Shown here in pieces: positions 1 to 5,447 of a stretch of DNA of 11,920 nucleotides. How positions within the stretch are numbered: position 1 is the first letter of the stretch; each line of letters opens with the position of its first letter. The position numbers and the translations under genes were made by a program. The notes beneath the pieces were generated by a model. It was not told the DNA's origin. It saw nothing but the letters and a program-made list of their open reading frames with translations, and did not search any database. The stretch covers positions 1-11,920 of the forward strand of contig JAFDIX010000113.1 of NCBI GenBank assembly GCA_019307805.1, read 5' to 3'. Source of the stretch: Deltaproteobacteria bacterium. GTDB lineage: Bacteria > Desulfobacterota > DSM-4660 > Desulfatiglandales > HGW-15.

Positions 1-574
1 CAGGAGATATGACTGGGCCGGTGTTGGCCGCGATGGGTTCATAGAAAGAGGCATAATCCACCGATACCTTTGAAAGCACCTGCTCAAGGCACTCACAATA
101 GAAGTCAGCAGTTTTTCCAACAAGGGCCTCCACGGTCTTTGGCCTTTCAAAGAACGCCATACAGGCATTTGTCAGTGACTCCCAGTCCCCCACGCCCAGC
201 ACCTGGAGAAGACCCCCACCGCTTGCATCGATGTAGACGACTTTTCCTCTCTCGTGAAGACGTTTGCATTGTTTTTCAAAACCCCGTGCATACCGGGATT
301 TCTGGTCGGGGTTGTAATGCCTTTCAAATGAAGAGGGGTCCTGAAGAAGATCGAATGCCTCCCCAAAAAAGGGATAGCTGCGCAGCATGAGCCCGACGGA
401 GTGATGGGGTTCCAGGTGAAAGTGTTTTGTGAAGGACTTCCACCGAGGGAGTCCTTCACGGTGCCATCGTCTGAGGGTATCTTCGGCAGGCTCCAGGTCG
501 AAGAAGGGAAATCTGTCAACACTGCCGCCAAGAAGGGTTCTCAGGAATCTTTGCCTCTGGGTGACTTGGGCCAC
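1..574 (-). CDS. Uroporphyrinogen decarboxylase (URO-D) family protein, partial
   Basis: Open reading frame of 191 codons that starts with GTG at 574 and runs off the left edge, so the C-terminus is missing. The start is chosen because a purine-rich AAAAGGGAGA sits just upstream and no ATG lies between it and the preceding in-frame stop. The N-terminus (AQVTQRQRFLRTLLGGSVDR, then FPFFDLEPAEDTLRRW) resembles URO-D fold proteins of the methyltransferase-like branch (MtaA/CmuA-like and many anaerobe paralogues). The MRQAGR motif of true HemE is not seen, so haem synthesis is unlikely. Proteins of this branch often transfer methyl groups to or from corrinoid proteins or thiols; that role here is inference. 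It lies 227 bp downstream of the lipoprotein gene on the same strand. The family call is fairly sure, the substrate is unknown. Confidence 0.75.
   Translation of the reverse strand, partial: MAQVTQRQRFLRTLLGGSVDRFPFFDLEPAEDTLRRWHREGLPRWKSFTKHFHLEPHHSVGLMLRSYPFFGEAFDLLQDPSSFERHYNPDQKSRYARGFEKQCKRLHERGKVVYIDASGGGLLQVLGVGDWESLTNACMAFFERPKTVEALVGKTADFYCECLEQVLSKVSVDYASFYEPIAANTGPVISP
430..458. repeat. Perfect 9-bp inverted repeat inside the URO-D gene
   Basis: TGAAGGACT (430-438) and AGTCCTTCA (450-458) are exact reverse complements. The stem can be continued inward by a T-G wobble and two G-C pairs, leaving a 5-nt loop. It lies about 115-145 nt inside the coding region and encodes ordinary family residues, so it may be coincidence. 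It is not followed by a T-run in either direction. Confidence 0.5.
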
Positions 575-766
575 ATTTCTCCCTTTTATTGTTTGAAGAG
601 TGAAGAACTGTCCAAACTTCCTCAAATGGAATTAGAGTAAGAAATTCTTCTGGATAGGTCAGACGGAATAAAGAGCGTTGCCTCTTAGCTGCTGCAGGCG
701 CAAAACCGTTCCCACCCCATGAGATGGGCGGCTCCGGCAATGGTTGTGCCATAGAAGAGAACCGGA

Positions 767-828
767 TTTTTGTCCAGAAATGTTTCGATGGTGTTGTTTA
801 TTCAATTGAGTCCCGTACTGGACAAAAA
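767..828. repeat. 11-bp perfect inverted repeat spanning the lipoprotein stop codon
   Basis: TTTTTGTCCAG (767-777) and CTGGACAAAAA (818-828) are exact reverse complements separated by 40 bp. The right arm codes for the FLSS region of the lipoprotein C-terminus and the left arm is 25 bp past its stop. In the minus-strand transcript this gives a long-loop hairpin with no U-run after it, so it is not a standard terminator. Function unknown; possibly an mRNA 3'-end structure or a protein binding site. Confidence 0.55.
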
Positions 829-1080
829 CACGACCTTATCTGCAACGATTTTTATAGTGATATTTTTTGAGGAATCGCCCCAGATGCAGTTTTTTGCATT
901 CAACACGGATTTGCATTCATCCGGGTCACCCAATATTTCTATCACTTCCTGATAATCCATGCCCACAGAGAGGTTGTCATAATTTTCCTGGCTGAGCTTG
1001 GAGCAGCCAAAGGCCGCCAGGATCGCGAGCACCAGGAAGACAGCACAGTACTTTGTCGCCTTTTTCATCACGTTTTTCAT
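802..1080 (-). CDS. Small lipoprotein with SmpA/OmlA-like (DUF3862-type) domain
   Basis: A 92-aa protein. Residues 1-25 form a lipoprotein signal: positive MKNVMKKATK, a hydrophobic stretch, then AAFG with the lipidated cysteine at 26. The mature part has the VGMDYQEVIEILGDPDEC pattern typical of BamE/SmpA-OmlA fold proteins, and two cysteines (56 and 65) spaced as in the DUF3862-type family, probably a disulfide. It ends with ADKVVFLSSTGL, also typical of that group. It is expected to sit on the periplasmic side of the inner or outer membrane; whether it has a BamE-like role is unknown. The start is supported by AAGGA 8 nt upstream. It begins 13 bp after the DUF364 gene, so the two are probably co-transcribed. 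Confidence 0.8.
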   Translation of the reverse strand: MKNVMKKATKYCAVFLVLAILAAFGCSKLSQENYDNLSVGMDYQEVIEILGDPDECKSVLNAKNCIWGDSSKNITIKIVADKVVFLSSTGLN

Positions 1081-1093
1081 CTCTTTCGTCCTT

Positions 1094-1939
1094 TCAGGAA
1101 TGAAGTGAAGCAGAAGTTAAATTATATATACCGGTGTAGGTCTCTTTCTGGAAACAGGTCCTTTGTGTAGCCTCTCCCCAACGTTTTCTTTCTGCAAGCA
1201 GTTGCAAAAACTGCGTGCTGTTCTCTACCACTCTTCCACCCACAACATCGACACCACGGGTAAAAAGAGGGTCCGGGAAATATCCCGCCGTAGGACCGAT
1301 GATTGAGACAAATGCATCCGGTGAACAGTGGGCAAGAATCTCATCCAGTGAATTGTTCAATATGGTTGTACTGGTGCATAAGATCTTATTGCACTCGCTC
1401 AATTTCGTCGCGTCCAGGGTAATTGGCAGATCCGGAAACTTCTTAACCAACTGATCATTTTTTTCAATGACAACCAGTTCCGCGCCGGCTTTGTTAATGG
1501 TCTTTATCAGTCCGGAGAATAAACCGACCATGCCGATCCTGTCTCCTTCGGAGACCGACAGGAGCCCTAATGAATCGGTAGCAGAATCAACCGCGAAATT
1601 GGTCTCCCTCATAACATGCTGACAAATTGCGTTAATGGACGCCAGGCTGATCATCTCTTTAATAGGATCGTCATTGCCAAATTCAAGTGCAAATTCCTGC
1701 GGGTTTTTCCCGGCATAGGCCGACGGTTGTAAAGCAGTGTATTCTTCCATTTTTTCATCAGGCAGGAGAACAAAGCTGATGCCGGTCGCCCCGCCTTCCA
1801 GACTGATGGCCATAAACTGGGCATCTTTTGGCTGGCCGCCTTTATAGAAAGGCGGGAAGAAAACGTTTGCTATTGCCGGGGGCGTATATTTTGCCGTTAA
1901 TTCATTGACCATCTTTTTGAATTCATTTTTTAGACTCAT
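1094..1939 (-). CDS. DUF4213/DUF364 domain protein (putative metal-chelating, Rossmann-like)
   Basis: A 281-aa cytosolic protein, full length for the family. The N-terminal part (about 10-100) matches the DUF4213 enolase-N-like region. The C-terminal part (about 108-255) has DUF364 hallmarks: IGMVGLFSGLIKTI (135-148), a TSTTILNNSLDEIL stretch, and IGPTAGYFPDPLFTRGVD from about 214. The family is annotated as putative heavy-metal chelation and is often seen near molybdate or other metal-uptake genes, but no reaction is established. The start ATG at 1939 has GAGGG 6 nt upstream. The first gene of a probable two-gene unit with the downstream lipoprotein, it is divergent from xdhC, which fits a metal or molybdenum theme by inference only. 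A nested hairpin lies just upstream of its ribosome binding site. Confidence 0.85.
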   Translation of the reverse strand: MSLKNEFKKMVNELTAKYTPPAIANVFFPPFYKGGQPKDAQFMAISLEGGATGISFVLLPDEKMEEYTALQPSAYAGKNPQEFALEFGNDDPIKEMISLASINAICQHVMRETNFAVDSATDSLGLLSVSEGDRIGMVGLFSGLIKTINKAGAELVVIEKNDQLVKKFPDLPITLDATKLSECNKILCTSTTILNNSLDEILAHCSPDAFVSIIGPTAGYFPDPLFTRGVDVVGGRVVENSTQFLQLLAERKRWGEATQRTCFQKETYTGIYNLTSASLHS

Positions 1940-1956
1940 AACAATCCCTCAAATTT

Positions 1957-1998
1957 TTATCCGGCCGAGAACAACTCGGGGGAACAGGAACAGGATAA
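1957..1998 (-). promoter_or_regulatory. Nested hairpin in the DUF364 5' leader
   Basis: On the minus strand an outer stem TTATCC/GGATAA (1993-1998 with 1957-1962) encloses an inner stem CCGAG-TTGTT-CTCGG (1965-1979). The outer 3' arm ends 6 nt before the GAGGG ribosome binding site (1946-1950). The spacing could let the fold affect translation initiation. It does not match a riboswitch class I can name. The large asymmetric bulge (13 nt on one side, 2 on the other) weakens the outer stem. Confidence 0.35.
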
Positions 1999-2201
1999 CC
2001 GGCGTTTTTGAATATAGTGCAATTTAGAAGTGTGTATTTCATTGCATTCCTCTTTTTTAACATTGATAAGTCCTACTATATATAGACACAGAGTGCAGTT
2101 TAAAAATACAGTCACTTCAAAGGATTTAAGCCTGGAGCCAAGTTAAAAAAATCTTTTCTTTTAAATCTCTCTGAAAAAATTGAATCATACTGAATGGCAA
2201 C

Positions 2202-2241
2202 ATAATACTTTTTGCATGGCCGGCACTGCGAAAAGTATTAT
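2202..2241. repeat. 40-bp dyad with 15-nt arms between divergent genes
   Basis: ATAATACTTTT (2202-2212) is exactly complementary to AAAAGTATTAT (2231-2241). One T-G position follows, then GCA (2214-2216) pairs with TGC (2227-2229), leaving a 10-nt loop that itself contains the palindrome GCCGGC. No T-run follows on either strand, so it is not a typical terminator. The position in the middle of a divergent intergenic region suits a shared operator or a structured RNA; both are inferences. Confidence 0.6.
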
Positions 2242-2282
2242 TAGTGTCGTGATATGAATCTCATCCCTCTGGCCTGTCAATC

Positions 2283-2307
2283 CAACAATTCTGCAATTTT
2301 ATTGTTG
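2283..2307. repeat. 7-bp inverted repeat upstream of the xdhC promoter
   Basis: CAACAAT (2283-2289) and ATTGTTG (2301-2307) are exact reverse complements 11 bp apart, centred about 18 nt apart, a spacing common for dimeric regulators. It lies just upstream of the candidate -35 at 2326. In AT-rich DNA a 7-bp match can arise by chance. Confidence 0.35.
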
Positions 2308-2325
2308 CCGCCTTACTGAATCAAT

Positions 2326-2355
2326 TTGACCATTCATGCCACATTGTGGTATATC
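2326..2355 (+). promoter_or_regulatory. Candidate sigma70 promoter of xdhC with internal palindrome
   Basis: TTGACC (2326-2331) and TATATC (2350-2355) are separated by 18 bp. The spacer holds the perfect palindrome CCACA-T-TGTGG (2339-2349), a usual place for a repressor site. The predicted transcript would start near 2362 and leave an untranslated leader of about 80 nt before the ATG at 2443, including a small CACG/CGTG inverted repeat near 2370-2383. Confidence 0.45.
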
Positions 2356-2442
2356 AGAAACGAAAAATCACGTCCTGTCGTGCATATTGAGGCAGGAGTT
2401 CTTTAACCATTGAACGATTCAAAATATCTTTGTAAGGAAAAA

Positions 2443-3540
2443 ATGAAGGACATCTATTCAGAGATTTTCAAGTTGTTGAGTTCCGAAACGCCTGCAGCCC
2501 TTGTGACCATTATCCAAGTAATAGGGTCCTCTCCAAGAGGAATGGGGGCTAGGTATCTAGTTCCAGAGGATAGTCCAACCATTGGAACCATCGGGGGGGG
2601 ATGTCTTGAGGCAAAGGTATGGCAAGAGGCACTGGACTGCATAGAACGGGGAACAAGCTCTTTGTTGAGCTTTACATTGGATGATGAGACTATGGCTGGC
2701 AGTGGACTCATCTGCGGCGGCACCGTGACCCTCCTCGTAGAGCCGCTAGAGCCCTCCGACAAATTCCAGCTCCCAATATATAAGAGGATTACGGAAATGC
2801 AAGAACTGGGTACGAGAGGGACCCTCGCAACAATCCTCCCCAGCAAGGATGCAGAAGTCCTTCCTGCCGGTTCCAAGATCCTTTTTGGGAAAGCAGGGGA
2901 AAAACTGGGATACTTGAAAGGAGGAGCGGTGATTGAGGACCGGATAAGAAAATGGTGTGAAGAGAACCTGCTGAAAGAAGCAAGGCTTCAGCCTTTTAAG
3001 ACAAATGGTCGCACAATAGAATTTCTCTTGGAACCGATTTTACAGAACCCTACTCTGTATATCTTCGGAGCCGGTCATATTGCACAGGCCCTTTCGCCAC
3101 TTGGAAAAATGGCAGATTTCAGGGTGGTCATTATCGATGACAGGCCCATGTTTGCGGATCCAGAACGCTTTCCAGAGGTTGATGAGGTCCTTGTAGCACC
3201 CTTTGAAATGGTATTTGACAGCCTGGTGATTAATCCCCAATCCTATGTTGTCATCGTGACACGAGGACATCTGCACGATGAAGAAGTATTGGAACAGGCT
3301 ATCCAAACCGACGCAGGATATATTGGAATGATCGGGAGCCGGAGGAAAATTGCGATTCTTTATGAGGGTCTACTGAAAAAAGGGGTCAGAAAAAAGCTTT
3401 TGGATCGAGTCCGTGCCCCTATAGGTCTTGATATTCATTCTGAAACACCCTCCGAGATCGCCATTAGTATTATAGCTCAGCTAGTCAAGGTAAGGGCAGA
3501 GACCTCAAATGGGAAGATGCAGCTTCCCTCAATGAAATAA
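2443..3540 (+). CDS. xdhC: XdhC/CoxI family molybdenum hydroxylase maturation protein
   Basis: A 365-aa protein from ATG 2443 (AAGGA four nt upstream). An in-frame TTG at 2410 would add 11 residues and has AGGAG 11 nt upstream, but the family usually begins like MKDIYSEIFKLL. The N-terminal XdhC/CoxI domain shows VIGSSPRGMGARYLV (from 27) and GTIGGGCLEA (from 48). The C-terminal Rossmann domain shows YIFGAGHIAQAL (from 206), IDDRP (about 231-235), GMIGSRRK (295-302) and APIGLDIHSETPSEIAISI (from 325). Known relatives bind molybdenum cofactor, protect it and help add the terminal sulfur before insertion into xanthine dehydrogenase or CO dehydrogenase-type enzymes, in the cytosol. No target enzyme is encoded in the window. 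Divergent from the DUF364 gene and transcribed alone as far as can be seen. Confidence 0.92.
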   Translation: MKDIYSEIFKLLSSETPAALVTIIQVIGSSPRGMGARYLVPEDSPTIGTIGGGCLEAKVWQEALDCIERGTSSLLSFTLDDETMAGSGLICGGTVTLLVEPLEPSDKFQLPIYKRITEMQELGTRGTLATILPSKDAEVLPAGSKILFGKAGEKLGYLKGGAVIEDRIRKWCEENLLKEARLQPFKTNGRTIEFLLEPILQNPTLYIFGAGHIAQALSPLGKMADFRVVIIDDRPMFADPERFPEVDEVLVAPFEMVFDSLVINPQSYVVIVTRGHLHDEEVLEQAIQTDAGYIGMIGSRRKIAILYEGLLKKGVRKKLLDRVRAPIGLDIHSETPSEIAISIIAQLVKVRAETSNGKMQLPSMK

Positions 3541-3555
3541 TAGAGACAACACCAT

Positions 3556-3640
3556 TGAGACGAGACAGAAATGGTCATAGACGCGCGCATATTCCAGTTT
3601 ATGTCGAATGAGAAATGTTTTGCCTGTCTGAACCGTCTCA
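3556..3640. repeat. Interrupted inverted repeat downstream of xdhC
   Basis: TGAGACG (3556-3562) pairs with CGTCTCA (3634-3640), and just inside GACAG (3564-3568) pairs with CTGTC (3625-3629). The right arm is followed by TTACTTTTTAG. This could end the xdhC transcript as an atypical long-loop terminator, but the loop of about 56 nt and the broken T-run make that weak. Confidence 0.3.
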
Positions 3641-3671
3641 TTACTTTTTAGGGGTTCTGCTCAAAATTGGT

Positions 3672-3697
3672 TTGTCAAAATGAATATTTCTTGACAA
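3672..3697. promoter_or_regulatory. Dyad overlapping the -35 of the toxin-antitoxin promoter
   Basis: TTGTCAA (3672-3678) and TTGACAA (3691-3697) are exact reverse complements with a 12-bp spacer; the right arm contains the -35 hexamer. It may be an autoregulatory site for the antitoxin, though the right arm's sequence is partly dictated by the promoter consensus. Confidence 0.35.
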
Positions 3698-3719
3698 TCG
3701 CCTGGGTGAGGCATAATAT
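3691..3719 (+). promoter_or_regulatory. Strong sigma70-type promoter of the toxin-antitoxin operon
   Basis: TTGACA (3691-3696) matches the -35 consensus exactly, and TAATAT (3714-3719) follows after a 17-bp spacer. Transcription should begin near 3726, only about 20 nt before the antitoxin ATG, giving a very short leader that still holds a full AGGAGGTGA ribosome binding site (3735-3743). Confidence 0.75.
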
Positions 3720-3748
3720 GAGTCATTATGAGCCAGGAGGTGAGTCAT
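3712..3748. promoter_or_regulatory. Candidate autoregulatory operator: inverted and direct repeats at the -10
   Basis: CATAAT (3712-3717) and ATTATG (3725-3730) form an inverted repeat around ATGAGTC, covering the -10 and the start site. TGAGTCAT occurs twice (3719-3726 and 3741-3748), exactly 22 bp apart, about two helical turns, and each copy is itself nearly palindromic. Ribbon-helix-helix antitoxins usually repress their own promoter through such short repeated sites; that this one does is inference. Confidence 0.5.
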
Positions 3749-4004
3749 GACACAGATTACCCTACGCGGGATTGACCCGGAGATTGACGAGAAGATACGC
3801 ATGATGGCAAAAAAAAGTGGGAAATCCCTAAATCGCGTGGTCCTGGATATAATATACAAGCATTCAGGGCTAAACAAAAAAGACAAAAGGCCGCCGGCTG
3901 ATTCATTGAGAAAGCTTGCGGGGGGCTGGAAAGAGAAAGATGCTTCGGTATTTCTGGATTCCATAAAGTCATGTGAGCAGATCGATGAGGACAGATGGAA
4001 GTGA
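3747..4004 (+). CDS. Ribbon-helix-helix antitoxin, FitA/VapB-like
   Basis: An 85-aa protein preceded by an ideal AGGAGGTGA with a correct spacer. Residues 1-40 (MTQITLRGIDPEIDEKIRMM and onward to VVLDIIYKHSG) match the ribbon-helix-helix DNA-binding fold of FitA-type antitoxins: a beta strand ITLRGI followed by two helices. The C-terminal tail (LAGGWKEKDASVFLDSIKS, ending IDEDRWK) matches the toxin-wrapping segment of this family. It should neutralise the adjacent PIN-domain ribonuclease and repress the shared promoter. It overlaps the toxin start by a few nucleotides, so the two are translationally coupled. The gene looks intact. Confidence 0.88.
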   Translation: MTQITLRGIDPEIDEKIRMMAKKSGKSLNRVVLDIIYKHSGLNKKDKRPPADSLRKLAGGWKEKDASVFLDSIKSCEQIDEDRWK

Positions 4005-4339
4005 AAATCATGCTGGATACCACTGCCTATGTGGGGTTCAAGCGCAATGACATTGAGACTGTAGAAATCATTTTACAGGCTGAACAGATCCTCTTTTCTC
4101 CGGTTGTGCTGGGAGAACTCATGTTTGGATTTCGTAACGGTACTCGATTTAAAGAGAATATGGCTTATTCGAGAATTGCCGCCCAACTCAAGCGGCAAGG
4201 AACTCCGATCCCGAATAATGACATATGGATTGCAGCACAAACACAGGAACACGGAGCAGAACTTATCACATTCGATCAACACTTTAAGAGAATTAGTGGG
4301 CTTGTTTGCACAATCTTTAATGGCCTCTACTCAAATTAA
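3995..4339 (+). CDS. VapC/FitB-like PIN-domain toxin with apparent internal deletion
   Basis: A 114-aa PIN-domain protein. Acidic active-site residues are visible: D8 (MLDTTAY), E41 (VVLGELMFGF), D76 (PNNDIWIAA) and D94 (TFDQHF). Family members are usually about 130-140 aa. Here FKENMA (to residue 57) is joined directly to YSRIAAQLKRQGTPIP, whereas relatives normally have some 20-25 residues between these motifs (a helix and a VLPVT-like strand). The frame is kept, so this looks like an in-frame deletion at about 4160-4168. PIN toxins cut tRNA or other RNA; this one may be inactive or unstable. The start may instead be GTG 4001, which gives a GTGA overlap with the antitoxin stop and 9 nt from GAGGA, or ATG 4010. 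Confidence 0.82.
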   Translation: MEVKIMLDTTAYVGFKRNDIETVEIILQAEQILFSPVVLGELMFGFRNGTRFKENMAYSRIAAQLKRQGTPIPNNDIWIAAQTQEHGAELITFDQHFKRISGLVCTIFNGLYSN

Positions 4340-4363
4340 ATTTCATTTGGAAAGGCCAGCTGA

Positions 4364-5332
4364 TTATCCCCCGGCTTCCTTCTCCATTTCATCTAGTTTG
4401 TCCGGATCAGAAATCGCGATGTCTACCAGGTCCTTGGGAATAGAACTCTGTTCGCACATTGTTCGGATATCCTTTTCCACATCAGAAAATTCAAGGATCT
4501 CTCGGATTCCTTCGATGTATTCGAGCATATCGTCCGAATCGATATTTTCCAGAGACGGACCCGCTGCTTCAGCCGCTTTTTGGGCGGCCAGTTCTTCGTC
4601 TTTTTTCTTCTTTTCCGCCAGCTCTTTTTCCATGGTCTTTTTTACTGCATCAATTGCGGATTGCTCGATGCCGCCAATTTCTGTGATGAGTTCGTCTGCT
4701 GCGTTTTTGTTGAGGAGATGTTTAATCTTATCTTCTTCCGATGCGTCTTTCACAGCGGCAAACAACTCCTCAACTCTTGCTTTCTCGGCCAGCTCTGCGT
4801 CCACTTTGGATTTTACATTTTTGTATTCATCCTCTGAAACACCTAAAGCCTCCATTATGGCTTGAGACTCAAAGGATTCGGAGATGAGATAGCGTGCTCC
4901 CTCCTCACCGGGGAGTTCTTTGGCCCTTGCTACCATCAATTCAACTTTTTTCTTTCCAACAATTTCATCCACATCGGCCCTGTGTTCTGAAGCTAAAACG
5001 GAGGGCCAATCTGTACCCAGGTCAGACATTATTTTCATGGCGGTGGCGTAGGTGTCTATGATCTCATCCAGGCCCAGCGCGGAAACCGCCTGGTTCAAAT
5101 CCTGCATAAACGGCCTGCCAACCCGGTTGCGTGCTTTCACCGCCGTTTTTAACTGCAGCCAGTTACCACCGCTTTTCGACACATTATAACCTGTTTTATC
5201 CAGCTCATCGGCAATTTTCCGTGAGGTTTCCAGGCTGTTTGCTCCGGAAAAATCTTCGTCAGTGTAATTTTCGATCTGCTCTTCGATGAGCATCCACAAA
5301 GCGTCTTTGCCCTCAATGCGATTTTCCGGCAT
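4364..5332 (-). CDS. Acidic helical protein of unknown family (322 aa)
   Basis: I do not recognise the family. The frame is supported by a good promoter, a GGAAGGA ribosome binding site 6 nt from ATG 5332 and ordinary codon use. No signal peptide or membrane segment is seen, so it is probably cytosolic. The N-terminal part (1-100: DALWMLIEEQIENYTDEDFS, TGYNVSKSGGNWLQLKTAVK) looks globular. Residues about 185-265 are rich in Glu, Lys and Ala, with a charged probable coiled coil (MEKELAEKKKKDEELAAQKA). A short acidic helical C-terminal module follows (DSDDMLEYIEGIREILEFSD). It converges with the toxin gene with only 24 bp between stops. The overlapping serine-rich plus-strand frame is its antisense shadow. 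Confidence 0.75.
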   Translation of the reverse strand: MPENRIEGKDALWMLIEEQIENYTDEDFSGANSLETSRKIADELDKTGYNVSKSGGNWLQLKTAVKARNRVGRPFMQDLNQAVSALGLDEIIDTYATAMKIMSDLGTDWPSVLASEHRADVDEIVGKKKVELMVARAKELPGEEGARYLISESFESQAIMEALGVSEDEYKNVKSKVDAELAEKARVEELFAAVKDASEEDKIKHLLNKNAADELITEIGGIEQSAIDAVKKTMEKELAEKKKKDEELAAQKAAEAAGPSLENIDSDDMLEYIEGIREILEFSDVEKDIRTMCEQSSIPKDLVDIAISDPDKLDEMEKEAGG

Positions 5333-5393
5333 AATTTATCCTTCCAAAATAAAGATTGATTGAATTGATAAGAAATTGCTTATTCGGGGGGCG

Positions 5394-5422
5394 ATTATAG
5401 GGTTATTTTCTTTATGCGTCAA
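5394..5422 (-). promoter_or_regulatory. Strong sigma70-type promoter for the 322-aa gene
   Basis: On the minus strand TTGACG (5422-5417) and TATAAT (5399-5394) are separated by 17 bp; the -10 is a perfect match. Transcription should start near 5388, leaving a leader of about 55 nt. It lies within the 115 bp between the end of the efflux gene and this gene, so the 322-aa protein can be expressed on its own. Confidence 0.7.
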
Positions 5423-5447
5423 GGCCGTTTTCACTATGAAACACATG

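Larger units (their letters stand above)
1940..2442. other. Intergenic region between divergent DUF364 and xdhC genes
   Basis: About 500 bp without a convincing gene in any frame; AT-rich compared with the flanking genes. It contains a leader hairpin near 1957-1998, a 10-bp self-complementary AT tract (CTATATATAG, 2076-2085), a separated TGCAAT/ATTGCA pair (2018-2023 and 2041-2046), a 40-bp dyad (2202-2241), a second dyad (2283-2307), and a candidate xdhC promoter (2326-2355). I found no strong promoter for the DUF364 direction. Confidence 0.6.

Noticed and set aside
516..752. Minus-strand 78-codon frame overlapping the URO-D start
   Set aside because: It overlaps the first 59 nt of a better-supported gene, has no clear ribosome binding site and no recognisable domain.
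685..804. UGA at the lipoprotein end read as selenocysteine, fusing the downstream 38 codons
   Set aside because: The lipoprotein family normally ends at this point, the preceding residues match its usual C-terminus, and no convincing bacterial SECIS-like stem-loop was identified immediately after the TGA.
2076..2085. CTATATATAG palindrome as a ModE molybdate-regulator site or DUF364 promoter -10
   Set aside because: Only a generic AT palindrome; the flanking half-site bases of a ModE box are missing and no good -35 lies at the right distance.
2410..2442. TTG start for xdhC adding 11 residues
   Set aside because: The ATG at 2443 has a closer AAGGA and gives the usual family N-terminus; the TTG has an 11-nt spacer from AGGAG. 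It cannot be fully excluded.
4340..4363. Bidirectional terminator between the convergent toxin and 322-aa genes
   Set aside because: Only 24 bp separate the stops; GGAA-type pairing is short and broken and no proper T-run follows on either strand.
4104..4865. Plus-strand frame of 253 codons, serine- and phenylalanine-rich
   Set aside because: It begins inside the toxin gene in another frame and then mirrors the coiled-coil gene on the opposite strand; its composition is the antisense image of Glu/Lys-rich codons.
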